NCBI GenBank assembly: GCA_023678885.1 | Contig: CM042979.1 | Coordinates: forward strand, 21,815,513 to 21,879,512 | Source: Pogostemon cablin | Lineage: Eukaryota > Streptophyta > Magnoliopsida > Lamiales > Lamiaceae | Reading direction: 5' to 3' | Length of the DNA: 64,000 nt | Shown: positions 21,786 through 33,513 of the stretch, piece after piece | Position numbering within the stretch: the stretch's first letter is position 1 | How the letters are laid out: each line of letters opens with the position of its first letter | Program-made: the position numbers and the translations under genes | The notes under the pieces: generated by a model | What the model was told of the DNA's origin: nothing | What the model saw: the letters and a program-made list of their open reading frames with translations, nothing else | Databases searched by the model: none

Positions 21786-22350
21786 ATTTTTACTAAGTTT
21801 GGAGAGGGGGGTGTGATGTACTTACCTTGTCTTATGAGCACCAAGGGTATAATTTTTTCTTTCATTGGAAGTTTGTTTGTTAGGAGGCTGATTTTTTGCG
21901 GCGTATTAATATTTTAATCGGTGTCGGTACGTCAATTTTTTGCAACTTACCTAATGTTTAGTGTATTGTGTTGGTGTGTCTAGTGTGTGGAGTCAATTAC
22001 ATAGTCAATTGAGTCTTTCTTATAGTTCTCCTATATTATTATTTATGAATCATGTGATGATGAGGTATGTTGAGCTTTGATGATAGAAAAAGGTACTAGA
22101 GTGGCAAGATGAGTTCTACGCTGAGGCTTGACCTGATCGAGTTTGAACAACTCGAGGATCTCATGCATACGTTGAAAGAGAAAATCAGGTACCCTTGTTT
22201 TCTTATTCTAATTTTTATGTGCGCTTTTATTTCATGGAGCGGAAGGATTGAGATCTTTTTTTGGTGATTCGCATGAGCTTATATTGTTGAATTGTGCTTA
22301 AAATTCATATGCTCTTGAAATTGATGAAGGACGTGTACTTGAGTTATATT
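21786..22350 (+). mobile_element. Athila post-pol leader fragment (copy III)
   Basis: From TTTTTACTAAGTTTGG (21786) the sequence parallels 6914-7230: a purine tract, TGTACTTACC, a TTAGCACCAAG/TGAGCACCAAG phrase and a TTTTAATCGG phrase. An ATG at 22110 opens about 27 codons (LIEFEQLEDLMHTLKEKI), ending at a donor-like CAG/GTACCC. The rest is intron-like AT-rich DNA up to the copia A insertion at 22350. Confidence 0.5.
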
Positions 22351-23552
22351 TGTTGGATTGTATACTAAAAGTCTAGCTTTAGTATGAACAATGTCATAAC
22401 AATATTTGAAATGAGAATCATTGATCAAATGATTGCATCTTATAATTTATTTTATATGCATGATGCAATAGTCCATTTACTTTATACTGTAGATAATATG
22501 TTGTGCGACAACACGCGGAAGATCATATTATCGGTTTCCTTATAAAGTATAAACAGATGCTCACAACTGAGATAGACGAGGACTCTCTATCGGTATGGTT
22601 GTAGTGTGGTTCGGTATTAGCTTGTCTTGGCTATAGAATCACATTAGTGCACTTGTGTGTATTGAGCAGGACCGCCTGAGATCGTTCGACTTATACTGAC
22701 TTATAGAAGAACTTGATCTCTATTATTATGGAAGTCCGTGCTCTTAATCCCTATACAATAACCTCGACACGTAGGGCAGTATGTATTTCTTTGATTCATC
22801 AATGGGTGAGATTTATAAGTATTAAATCAACAAACTCGGTGAGTTGGGAAGTAGTGCTGTATCTATGGTGTGCTGTTGATTGTAGAAGGAATCCATGTCC
22901 GTCATAGGTTGATGATGTCCCCTTGAAGAGCTCATAAGGTTTATCATGTAAATCTTGCAAGTGGATTAATTTCCGGCATGATAATAAGGTTGAGTGGTAC
23001 TACTCTCGGATGAGATATTAATTAATTTGAGTTGTCAGTAACTTAATTAATTAATGGGCATTGTATATCTTAAACATGGGGAGACTTTCGGGCTCATAAT
23101 AAGAAGGAGCCCAGAATATAATTTGGGATTGGACGGGTAGTGCAATAATAATATTTTAGTGGACTATATTATTATTATTGGATTTAATTAAAAGCTTTGG
23201 GCTAAGCTTGGTTAATTAAATTCAATTGAGGCCCAGCCCAATTTCTCCTCCTGGTCCCTGCAGTAGCCCTTATAAATAAGTTATCTCAGTTCCTGTTAAC
23301 CCTAAGTCTGTGCCTCATTTGACAGTTAGAAAGAACAGGAGCAGATTGAGAGAATCCTGTAGATTGTTGCCCACACAACAGCAGGATTCGGCTTGGGACA
23401 TACTGCAGAAGATTGAGAGGTGGTTCTCTGCAACAGTTCATCCTCTACATCAACCCAGAAGTATGGTAAACAAGATTTAATTGCTTCCGCTGCTTATTAT
23501 TTACCTGTTTTACTAACGATCACGGTTGATCCACACGATCCAATTGCCAACA
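22351..23552 (+). repeat. Copia A 5' LTR
   Basis: TGTTGG...CCAACA ends. A TATA-like TATAAATAAG at 23271-23280 gives a likely promoter, with the transcript start downstream of it. The 64-codon open stretch inside (22713-22904) is not a gene. Confidence 0.93.
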
Positions 23553-23554
23553 AT

Positions 23555-23566
23555 TGGTATCAGAGC
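23555..23566 (+). promoter_or_regulatory. Primer binding site, initiator-Met tRNA type
   Basis: TGGTATCAGAGC, 2 bp after the 5' LTR. This is the standard plant copia minus-strand primer site. Confidence 0.93.
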
Positions 23567-25980
23567 GTTGGTTTCGTGGTGAAACGTGAGACGTTAGATT
23601 GGGATTGTTTGTGATTATGTGATTATATGATATGATCTGTTTATAATCGCCTGTTCTTTTTAAGGGTTTTTGGTATTATTTTATTAAAAAAAAATAATAA
23701 TAATAAAAACCCTATTGCTGTGTGTTTATTTCTCTTTGATCGAAAAACACGATACGCACACATCTGCTCCATGCCTTCGACGCCTTCGACGCGAGGCTGT
23801 ACGACGTCGACTGGTGAACACCCGCCATGGAGATCGACAGAAGTTGTGAGCGGCGTCAGACCTGGACGGCATGCGTCGGAAGAGTCGGATGAACATCGAT
23901 GGCATCTGGTGATAATCTGATGTGAGTCGAATGTGGATTCCGGCTGAGTTGACGATAGATTCAGACTAGGACTCAGCGATGGGCGTGACAGAGGTCAGTT
24001 CCGAGCGCGTCTGATGCTGGACTCGGGCTTGTCTGCTGTGCGTCGTTCCCGACGAGCTACTGGACCAAACGGTGACTGGAGAAAGCCTGCCTTGACAGCG
24101 CGACTGTCGACGGCACACGGTGGCAGGGATCGCTGCGAGATCGATGGTGGCCATGGCAAACTGTGTAATGCATCCTGGCGAATCGCGATGGAAGGCAGGC
24201 GCAGCGGAAGGGCCAGGCCATGGACGGCGTTCCTGTCGATCGTGTCTGACAAATATGGAGCGCCGATGGGTTCCGGTGGTCCTTGTTGCAGACTGATGGA
24301 AGGTCTGGAAGTGGGCGATGGCGGAAGTGCGAAGCGTCGTTTCCAGGCTAGCAGACGGCGGGATGACACCGGTGGGCTGATGGCATCACTGCCGAAAGCA
24401 GCGGCACCGAGCGCGACGACGTGGATAGCGCTGTGTTGCTGGGCATGGCAGGCTGGGCATGTGGCGAAGCTATCGGGTCTTGACGGCATGTCTCCGGCGG
24501 GCTGACGGTGCTATCGCTGAGAGCAGCGGTGCCGGGGTGTCTGCTGCCGTGTGTGCGATCGGGCAGCGGCGCGACAGGGCTGCTGATAGCTGTCGGGACG
24601 AGGGATCGTGCGACCGGCGGTGTGGTGGCTGGTGGGCGCTGCTAGGAGGACTGAGTGCAAGGTCTGGGCACGGCCACCGGCAGCAGCGGCGCCGGTGAGA
24701 AGTAGTTGTGGCAGCGGCAGTTTCGTTGGCGGCGAACGTTGGCGCTGGGATTTATCTTTGCGGCTGGTGATTTAGGCAGGAAGAGGGCATCTCATACTTT
24801 GGGCCGTTGGGCTCAATTTCTTATATTTGGTTTTGGCTGCCTGCAGGGCCCAAATTTAATAGTGGTGTCTAAGGGCTGCTGGGCCAATTTTTTTTAATTG
24901 CTGGATATATGTGCTTGCTGGATTTAATTTAAATATTGGGCTAGACCTTAATGAAGAAATTGGCAGGGTAAATGGGCTTAATTATTTTATTAATGGGTTG
25001 CTCATTTTATGCTAATAAAGTTTGGGTCAGCTGGGCATATTTAAATGATCCAACATTTTATGCAATTAATTAATGTTATATAACTGATTAATTGATTTAA
25101 TTGTCAATTATTGTTGTATATGTGACAGGCATGTTCTATGTGATTTATTTATTTAAATTGCTGTTAATAGAAGCATGTCTAAGATGTATATTTTATTTAT
25201 GAAATATTATATGCATGTTTAAAACCCTCGGTGTTAAATAACTAAGTGGGAGAGGGGATTGGTAATAAATTCCCGCGGCCTCCATTATTGGTTTGTAAGT
25301 GATGTGAGTAAACTTGCGTGTTGGCATAGGCCTTCCTCCCTAACGGATGAGTTTATTCACGGATCACTGGTACAGACTTCATAAATAATTATTGTTTGTA
25401 ATGTGGCACATAAACTTGCGTGTTGGCATAGGCCTTCCTCCCTAACGGATGAGTTTGTGTGCGGTACACTGGTACAAACTTATAATTGATGATTGTAGGA
25501 AGCTACCCGAGCGCGTGTGTACTTCTCCAACTGTAAGGCACATAAGCTCGCGCAGTGGACTTGGGATCAAATAATGGTGTACACTTAGGTGTAAATAATT
25601 AGTATCCTCCCCAACGGAGTCACTGCTATTATTTGCATGGCTAAAAAGTAACCGACTATTAATTATTTTGTCATAAAGTTAGGTTGACAAATGAAATTAA
25701 TGGGTAAAACCTTCTCTTGTAAATGTTCGGGTTTGTAAACGTCCACACTAACGTGGCTTGCAGACTCACGGTGCTTGAGATGTCGGTGAATTTTATTTTA
25801 TATTGTTTTGAGGGAAACAATATAAAAGGATAAAATTCGAAGTTTTGATCTGAATATTTATTTGTGATTCTCTGAATTTCGAATGGTATTATCTCACTAA
25901 TTGTTAACTAAAAGACATTATATTTACTTGTCCAAATTAGTTGATTAGAAAAGAATCTTGGTTTTGAAAATTTACTGCTT
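23567..25980 (+). other. Copia A 5' leader with GC-rich insert and duplicated block
   Basis: A long untranslated leader. The segment about 23740-24720 is GC-rich with long overlapping open frames on both strands (for example 24014-24505 plus and 23995-24489 minus), which points to composition rather than a gene. It shares no visible sequence with the matching place in R2. The two leaders agree again from about 25075. At 25309 and 25411 a block of about 102 bp (CTTGCGTGTTGGCATAGG...) is present twice. The same duplicate occurs in R2 (51891 and 51995, minus). Confidence 0.6.
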
Positions 25981-26344
25981 AAGAAAATACAAGTGTGTTC
26001 TCTCATAGGACGGCTCATGATGCCTGTTAATGTCTCTAGTGAAGAGATGAGAGGTTCATAGAAATATGATGGTCTCATGTAACTCTTTGGATACTTGAGT
26101 AATTTAAAAGGCGCAAGATCATGATAGAATTTGATGAATGAATTGGAAATATATATGGAATAGAAGTTGAAAGGGAAACCTAAGTCAATTTTATTCTACA
26201 TAATTGCTTAAATGTTTTGAGTAAGTTCCACCTGAATTACAAAAGGATGTAAATGGTGGGAAACTTCTGACAAAACATGTGGCAAAGGGAAATCCACTTT
26301 CATCATGATGTGAACAAGTTTAATATCTTATTTACTAATGATTT
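25981..26344 (+). pseudogene. gag: Copia A gag remnant
   Basis: Shifted frames around 26080-26330 contain LMNELEIYMEEVE-like and ITKGCKWWETSDKTCGKG-like phrases, and the same block can be read in C, R2 and D. It sits in the place of a copia gag (UBN2-like) domain, but the zinc knuckle and most of the domain are missing in every copy seen. Very degenerate, assigned mainly by position. Confidence 0.45.
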
Positions 26345-26950
26345 AAACATGATTAGTGATGGCATCTACTGACTCGAACTGTGTAGATACTGGAATCACT
26401 AAATGTTTTTCATTTAGTAAGGATAAGATTGTACTGACATGGGTAAAACTACAAAGGTAGTGGCTATTGCAGTGGGAGTTGTTTATTTATCTCATGATAA
26501 GAATAAACGATTGATTATGAGAAATTGCCTTTACGTACATTTCATAGAAAGAATTTGATTTCGGTTTCTATGCATTAACGGATGGACACTTCATTTCATT
26601 TAAATGACATGGTCATAGTAATGAGGAATGAGGCTTTAATCCGTTAAAGTACGTTGGTGGATAATAAGTATACTCTTAAATCATGTTCATCCCACAGATG
26701 CAATAAATAATAATTAATAATGCATCTTCTAAAATTAGTAAGAGAAAGGAACCTTCGGAGATGAACTAAACATACATTTGGCGTCTAAGACTAATTCATT
26801 TTACTTGAGTAGGATTCAAAAGTTGATAGCCGATAGACCGTAAGGTTTATCTGAAGTGGAAACTATCAGACTTGCGAGTCCTGCTTGGAAGTAAAAATGA
26901 TTAACTGCCTTTTCAAGGCTGTGGGGTGTAGAGCCAAAGATATATATGTT
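26345..26950 (+). pseudogene. Copia A protease / pre-integrase remnant
   Basis: Reads, with frameshifts, TKVVAIAVGVVYLSHDKN-like text and LRNCLYVRFIERNLISVS-like text (26440-26565). This is the copia stretch just after the protease active site. It is followed by the pre-integrase region LRLIHF...SRIQKLIADRP...LSEVE (26785-26870). The protease DSGA motif itself is not present. Stops break every frame. Confidence 0.6.
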
Positions 26951-27500
26951 GGAATTAGTTCATTCTGATTCAAGCGAACCTAATATTATCCAGGCGAGAG
27001 GTGGTTATGAATATTCGAAAATTATTCTGGAAACCAATATATTTATATGATGCACTGCATGTCTAAGTTCTTTGATTAATTCAAGAATTGTAAGGCTGGT
27101 ACAGTGAAGCGTCATGAAAAATATATTAAGTCATTACGATTCAATCATGATGGCGAATACCTCTTGGGATAGTTAGAAGCTATTGATCAGAAATTGAGAT
27201 TAAATCTCAAGTTGACTACACCGGGTATTCCCCAGCTGAATGGTGTGGTGGGTAGAAGGTATTATGCTCTTATGGTTATGATTAGATAGATGATGAATTA
27301 TTTGAAATAATTAAATTCATTTTATGGATATGCCCTAGATACAGTAATTCGTGAAACGTTTGTCTGTATATGGGATATCCTAGAAAAATGAAGGGTGATT
27401 TATTTAGTCCAAAAGATCGAAGGATAATTGTTAACTCAATAACTAGATTTTTGGAAAAGGACTATGTAATAAATCACAAACCCATGTATAAGTTGTTCTA
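26951..27500 (+). pseudogene. Copia A integrase with catalytic loss, fixed stop and deletion
   Basis: Copia integrase core: LVHSD, ARGGYEYS, KYIKSLRFNHDGEYLLG (27115-27169), then TAG at 27170-27172. PQLNGVVGRRYYALMVMI continues to YALDT, and then, without the usual roughly 50 codons, VCIWDILEK/YPRKMKGDLF in shifted frames. The family signature LRSD (second catalytic Asp) is LRFN here (Asn codon 27143-27145), and the third catalytic Glu is Gly (GVVGRR). The Asn, the TAG and the deletion are shared with other copies in the window. Confidence 0.85.
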
Positions 27501-27639
27501 AAGGAAGTGAGAGGAAAACACTAAGTATAAGTACCAAGTGTACAAGAGGATATACCACAAGGTAAACTGCAACGCGTGTCACGTCTGATACATAATTACA
27601 TGTAGTGCCTTGTTGTAGTGGGAGGGTTGTATGACAACC

Positions 27640-28760
27640 CATATATATATGTTTTGGGAGAGTCGTGAGACTTGATCCCTAGTGAACATGGTATTGTCCC
27701 ACGGATACGACGTAGCACTACAAGATGAAAATGCGGAATCTTAGTAAGTTGCAATGCATGTTGAAATAGAATCTACGGATTCTATATTAAGTCTGGGAAC
27801 TTGTATGACCACTAAATGGTGTAAAAGCCATTGCAAGGGTCAAAGGAAATAAAAGAGGATCATACAGAAAGGTGAAAATCTTGGAAGCAAAGCTTGTTGC
27901 GAAAAGATGTACTCAGAAAGAAATGGTTCGATTATGAGGAAACATGTTCGCTGGTAGCTATGCTTATGTTGATCCGGATTCTTTTATTTATTGCTGCTCA
28001 TATTAAATTATGAGGGACAGCAAATAGATGTCAAGACAGCTTTCCTGATTGGAAGTCTTGAGGAAAACATCTATGTGAAGCAACCAGAGTAATTTATTGC
28101 AAAGTACTAATAGCATTTTGATAGTAAGCTTAAAAATGTCCAGCGATGGACTAAAGCAAGCTTTAAGATTGTGAAGCATCTGTTTTGATTAGATAATCCA
28201 GTGGCATGGATTTAAATCAATGAGCGGATGAGTCTTGTGTATTGTAAAGAGTGACGGAAACGTGGTGGTATTTCTTGGACTATATGTAGATAGTATCTTG
28301 CTCATTGGAGACAATGAAAGAGTATTATTGGGCGTATGGGTACGGTTATTAAAGCGGTAGATATGAAGGACTTAAGAAAGGCAAAATACATCATTTTGAT
28401 CACGGTAATACGGATCACAAGAAAGGATGTTATGCTTATCTCAAGTTTCATAAAATGATACGGTCCATACTCGTTTAGCATGTAAATTTATCTAAGTGAA
28501 TGTGTCTTTGAGACACAAGAAGAAGATATAGTAGATGAAAGCGGTTCCTTATGCTTCGGCGAATAAGGAAGCTTAATCTAAAGAATGCTATGAACGAAGT
28601 TGGATATCTGTGTTGCTGAACGCATGAACAGAAGGTATCAACGTAACCCGGAACAAGAATGATGAACTGTAGTAAGACATATATAAAGTGCCTGAGAAGG
28701 ACTGGAAATTATATGTGGATTTACTAAACAGATTCACTGCTTCTTGTGGATTACGTAGAT
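27640..28760 (+). pseudogene. Copia A reverse transcriptase, broken
   Basis: Frame-shifted RT phrases: KVKILEAKLVAKRCTQKE (27870-27925), VKTAFLIGSLEENIYVKQPE (28031-28089), and the active site reading LYVDSILLIGDNE (28280-28318), where YVDD is expected. Further blocks include a KDLRKAKYIILI-like stretch (28366-28402). With the catalytic Asp replaced by Ser plus many stops it cannot be active. Confidence 0.85.
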
Positions 28761-29267
28761 TCAGATTTTTTAGTCAGATTGGACGGCAGTAAATTCTCCT
28801 CAAAGGTTATGTGTTTAATCTTAGGAAGTAGAGTCATAATGTGGAGGAGTGTTATATAGAAATATATTTCAGACTCCGGACTCCATCATGGAAAGATGAT
28901 GAATTGGAGCCTATGAGGCAGCCAAAGTATCTATATGACTCTAGAGACTTCATGATGGACTTCAAAGTGTTTCTAAGTTTGCCCAAGGTAATCACAATTT
29001 ACATTGATGATATGGGTGCAGTTTCAAACTTGAAGAAATCACAAGTCCATAAGGCAATTAAACACATGGAGCGCGAGTACCACCTGTTATGAGAAATCGT
29101 ATGATGAGGGGAAGGTTGTTGTCGCCTAGATTGCATCGGATGATGACCTAGTAAACCATTTACAAGGACCTTAAGGCGAGAGCTTTTAATGGTCGCATAA
29201 GTGGGAGTAGGAATCAGATGTATGGCAGAAGACATGACGGCATAGTCTTTTAGTATAAGTGGGAGAT
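28761..29267 (+). pseudogene. Copia A RNase H tail and polypurine tract
   Basis: The longest open stretch (28841-29092) reads LEPMRQPKYLYDSRDFMMDF, TIYIDDMGAVSNLKKSQVHK, AIKHMEREYHLL. This is the C-terminal end of copia RNase H. The IASDD...PFT...AFNGH...GIRCMAE end of Pol follows in broken frames. The polypurine tract AAGTGGGAGAT (29257-29267) abuts the 3' LTR. Confidence 0.85.
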
Positions 29268-30469
29268 TGTTGGATTGTATACTAAAAGTCTAGCTTTAGT
29301 ATGAACAATGTCATAACAATATTTGAAATGAGAATCATTGATCAAATGATTGCATCTTATAATTTATTTTATATGCATGATGCAATAGTCCATTTACTTT
29401 ATACTGTAGATAATATGTTGTGCGACAACACGCGGAAGATCATATTATCGGTTTCCTTATAAAGTATAAACAGTTGCTCACAACTGAGATAGACGAGGAC
29501 TCTCTATCGGTATGGTTGTAGTGTGGTTCGGTATTAGCTTGTCTTGGCTATAGAATCACATTAGTGCACTTGTGTGTATTGAGCAGGACCGCCTGAGATC
29601 GTTCGACTTATACTGACTTATAGAAGAACTTGATCTCTGTTATTATGGAAGTCCGTGCTCTTAATCCCTATACAATAACCTCGACACGTAGGGCAGTATG
29701 TATTTCTTTGATTCATCAATGGCTGAGATTTATAAGTATTAAATCAACAAACTCGGTGAGTTGGGAAGTTGTGCTGTATCTATGGTGTGCTGTTGATTGT
29801 AGAAGGAATCCATGTCCGTCATAGGTTGATGATGTCCCCTTGAGGAGCTCATAAGGTTTATCATGTAAATTTTGCAAGTGGATTAATTTCCGGCATGATA
29901 ATAAGGTTGAGTGGTACTACTCTCGGATGAGATATTAATTAATTTGAGTTGTCAGTAACTTAATTAATTAATGGGCATTGTATATCTTAAACATGGGGAG
30001 ACTTTCGGGCTCATAATAAGAAGGAGCCCAGAACATAATTTGGGATTGGACGGGTAGTGCAATAATAATATTTTAGTGGACTATATTATTATTATTGGAT
30101 TTAATTAAAAGCTTTGGGCTAAGCTTGGTTAATTAAATTCAATTGAGGCCCAGCCCAATTTCTCCTCCTGGTCCTTGCAGTAGCCCTTATAAATAAGTTA
30201 TCTCAGTTCCTGTTAACCCTAAGTCAGTGCCTCATTTGACAGTTAGAAAGAACAGGAGCAGATTGAGAGAATCCTGCAGATTGTTGCCCACACAACAGCA
30301 GGATTCGGCTTGGGACATACTGCAGAAGATTGAGAGGTGGTTCTCTGCAACGGTTCATCCTCTACATCAACCCAGAAGTACGGTAAACAAGATTTAATTG
30401 CTTCCGCTGCTTATTGTTTACCTGTTTTACTAACGATCACGGTTGATCCACACGATCCAATTGCCAACA
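29268..30469 (+). repeat. Copia A 3' LTR
   Basis: Same length as the 5' LTR with about 13 single-base differences and no indel seen by eye. Followed by the ATATT duplication (30470-30474). Confidence 0.93.
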
Positions 30470-30474
30470 ATATT

Positions 30475-31614
30475 GTGGTATGAAGTTCTAGTGTACTTGT
30501 GGGATATTGCTTACCATGAAAAGTGCTCTGTTACTTGTTAAAAATCCATGTGAGATTTTGAGCCTTATTGATCATGTTACATAATCACGTGATTTTTCTT
30601 TTTCTGGTGAGTATTGTTCTTGTGTGTGTATTCTAGAACTTGCCTCTTGTCTTACTTGAAACTACATGTGTGTTAGATGATGGGAGATGATTTTAGGCCA
30701 TCCTTGAATTTATAAGTCACTTAGCCAAATAATTCTCTACCGAATGATGTTTATCCGTAGTTAGCCTCGTTGAGCCTAAAAACCTCTTTCTTTGGTAGCC
30801 TACGAGAAATAACCACTTTGAGCATCTGAATTTTTTGAGTCTTGATTGTCCTTCTAGAAGAGAATTAATATTTTTTCAAAGTGCGTTGATGGAGTTTGTT
30901 AACAGTTTGGGAAGGAATAAAATTGGTGATGAAGCAGTGATTGAGTTTGAAAATGCATATAAGGAAAAGCATGGAGTAGTGCTTAAATCTAGTACACCTA
31001 GTGCTTAAATCTAGTATCCTATGGAGGATGTGGGAGGTAGTGCTCGAAACTGGTACCTCGAGAGAAAAGAAAAAAAAGAGAAGGAAAGAATGTTGTGCTT
31101 GGAAAAAAATGAAAGAGTTGAGGAGGATATGGTGCTTAATTGAAGTGAGTAAGAAGAATGAAAGATCATGATGGAATGCGCACTTGATTGATCCTAGTTT
31201 TGAGTCACTTATCCATATATTTCCTACCTTAACCAAAGAGCCAACATTACATCTAAAAGAAAAGTCCTTTTTGATCCCATTGTCAAATCATACTTTTAGT
31301 AGCGGAGAGTTTGAATTGAAGTTGAGCGTAAACACCATAACCTATAAGTATACATCTTTTACACTTGAGTGCGAGTGATATATACTTCCCGTGAGAACAT
31401 GTGAATGGAGCATTTGAATTGGTGGTGATTGTCTTAACTTGTATGCTATGAATTGATTATTACATGTAATGAAAGTTGCATGACTTAAGTTGAGGACAAT
31501 TGTATTTTGAATGGGGTAATTGTCATAATCCTTGTTTCCTTGCTAATTTTTTTACTCTCTCTCTTTATTTTTATTTTTTTGCCTCGGGACGAACAATGGG
31601 TAAGTTTGGGGGAT
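30475..31614 (+). mobile_element. Athila 3' untranslated region and polypurine tract (copy III)
   Basis: Homologous to 20690-21773 by shared phrases. No gene is seen, and the short open frames are AT-rich noise. It ends in GTAAGTTTGGGGGA just before the LTR. Confidence 0.65.
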
Positions 31615-33489
31615 TGATGAAAGTGAAAATAAGTGTGTTTGAGTGTCCAATTTAACATCTTTTGATGGGAATTATTGTTATATATTAGCACAAGTGTCTT
31701 ATATTTGATATATGTGAGAAAAAGTTGAGTTTGAGGTGTTTTATTGTGTTTTAGGTGGAAAAATGATCAAAAGTGCAAAGTTGGGGAAGTGCAACTTGTG
31801 TAGGAATGCTGAAAAATACATGTTCAACTTGTGTAATTTTTCTGTATTTGTGTGGAGCTCAAAATGAAAAGTGAGATGTATGGTTAGAAAGCCACAGAAG
31901 AGAGGATTGTTTTGGCGTAAAGAACACTTCAATCTAAATCCAAACGAGAAAGTTATGATCAAAATGGTGACATCGCGCAAGCAGTGCCAAATAGAACGGC
32001 TGTGCCACTTTGCATGACTTTTTATATATTCAAAATTTGTATTTTTTGTAAGTTCTTCATATCCATAGAAAGCCAAGGATAAGAGAATCGCGTGAGCATA
32101 AGAATCACTCAAATCGGAGCTCGTATATGGAAGTTATGCACGAAACAGTGAGACTGTGCAAGCTGGTTCGACCACGAAACGAGTGGTTCGACTGCTGGTT
32201 CGGGTCGAACCATAAGCCTGAAAGTGTGTTAAATCACCGATTTGATTCGACCATAGTTCGACCAAGCCCATAGGTCAAACCAAATGCCTGGGACAGCTCC
32301 AAATCCATATTTTTACACCCCTAGTGCGTATTTATGCATATTTTCATCTTAAAAAGTCCATCCCAGGTCCATAAGGAGAGCTTACAAGTATAAAAGAGGA
32401 TTGTAGATCACACCAAGGAGGAGAACAACAACATAATCATTCTACACCCCACAAGGAGGGATCACCCCCAACCAACATCCACATCCTTTCCTCCATCCAT
32501 CCATCACTTTGAAGATTCATTTGTGGAATCAAGAGGATAACCAAGATTAGGATTCAAGACAGAGAAGGACGCGACGGCTCCCACATCTAGGATTTCCTTC
32601 ATTTCCTAATTTATCTTATATTTTCTGGACATATGGGTAAGATCTATCCAACCCCCATGATTGTTCTTTGCAACATCATGGGCTAGAACCATTACCCATG
32701 AACTTCCGTGTGTATACTCCGTAAAACACTACTTGTGATTTATTTTATATAAGACTATGCATTTTTAATTCATACTCAGAGTTGTTTTGTACATCATTAA
32801 TTGTTATGTAGAGCCTGAATACATATCTTGATTATTAATTGAGTGCGTTCACTGCTGAGCAGGATTACACGTTATGATTCTAAGTGAGGGAACTCCGAAG
32901 TCTCATTAGAACTATCTTATATAAATATTTGTTAATTGAATATGATTCGAGTTAATAAGTAGGACAAAGAGAATAACTTCATAGTACCTATAAAGGAAGA
33001 TCATATCGGGTTAGAATACTAAGTGCACGGGAAATAATTGATACTGATAGTACCTAAAAAGGAGGGCTGAATTATATCTCTTGCTCCAAGGATATTCACA
33101 CGTGTCACACGCTTATTTACTTGTGTCTATAGAGTAGATTTGCATGGCTTAGTGATGCGTCCATATTCCACAAGGCAGAGTCGGACATTGATACAGAAGG
33201 GAAATTAATAAGTAAAACTGGATAGCCTAAAGGACTACCTATCTTCTCACTTATTCACGTTCGTTCAATCTCTCCTGTTTATTTATTTTAATTGCTCTTT
33301 TAATTGTTTATTTATTGGTTACTTATTCACACAACTATTTTGCCATAATAGTCTTAATAAGTTAGAATATAATCAAATTGATAATAATATGTCCTTTGGG
33401 TTCGAATAATCACTTGGTCGCTTATCAAAGCTACAATAGCATCCTTCACACTTGGGAATTAATATTGTGTGTTGAGAAAATGCTCATCA
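31615..33489 (+). repeat. Athila-type LTR (1,875 bp)
   Basis: Begins TGATGA and ends TCATCA, a perfect 6-bp inverted terminal repeat. It is preceded by a polypurine tract and followed after 6 bp by a tRNA-Asp-type primer site, which fixes both ends. A TATA box TATAAAAG is at 32389-32396. A GGTTCGACC hairpin cassette is at 32160-32290 (stem GGTTCGA 32185-32191 with TCGAACC 32205-32211). A plant LTR this long fits the Athila lineage. Confidence 0.85.
32389..32396 (+). promoter_or_regulatory. TATA box of the Athila LTR
   Basis: TATAAAAG about 775 bp into the LTR, with a purine-rich then ACAACA-rich stretch downstream typical of a plant transcription start. Inferred from sequence only. Confidence 0.55.
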
Positions 33490-33495
33490 AGTACT

Positions 33496-33513
33496 TGGCG
33501 CCGTTGCCGGGGA
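33496..33513 (+). promoter_or_regulatory. Primer binding site, tRNA-Asp type
   Basis: TGGCGCCGTTGCCGGGGA is complementary to the 3' end of plant tRNA-Asp and is the usual primer site of Athila/Tat gypsy elements. Confidence 0.93.

Larger units (their letters stand above)
22351..30469 (+). mobile_element. Ty1/copia element A, full-length, defective
   Basis: LTRs of equal length (1,202 bp) at 22351-23552 and 29268-30469 differ by about 13 substitutions by eye (about 1%). ATATT target duplications lie at 22346-22350 and 30470-30474. A primer site at 23555-23566 matches initiator-Met tRNA. The polypurine tract is at 29257-29267. The order integrase, RT, RNase H is copia. All coding regions are broken despite the youth implied by the LTRs. 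It is inserted in Athila sequence. Confidence 0.95.

Noticed and set aside
23995..24505. Overlapping ~164-codon frames on both strands in the copia A leader
   Set aside because: GC-rich composition leaves few stops in any frame. No domain is recognised, and the region lies between primer site and gag. Kept only as a possible captured segment.
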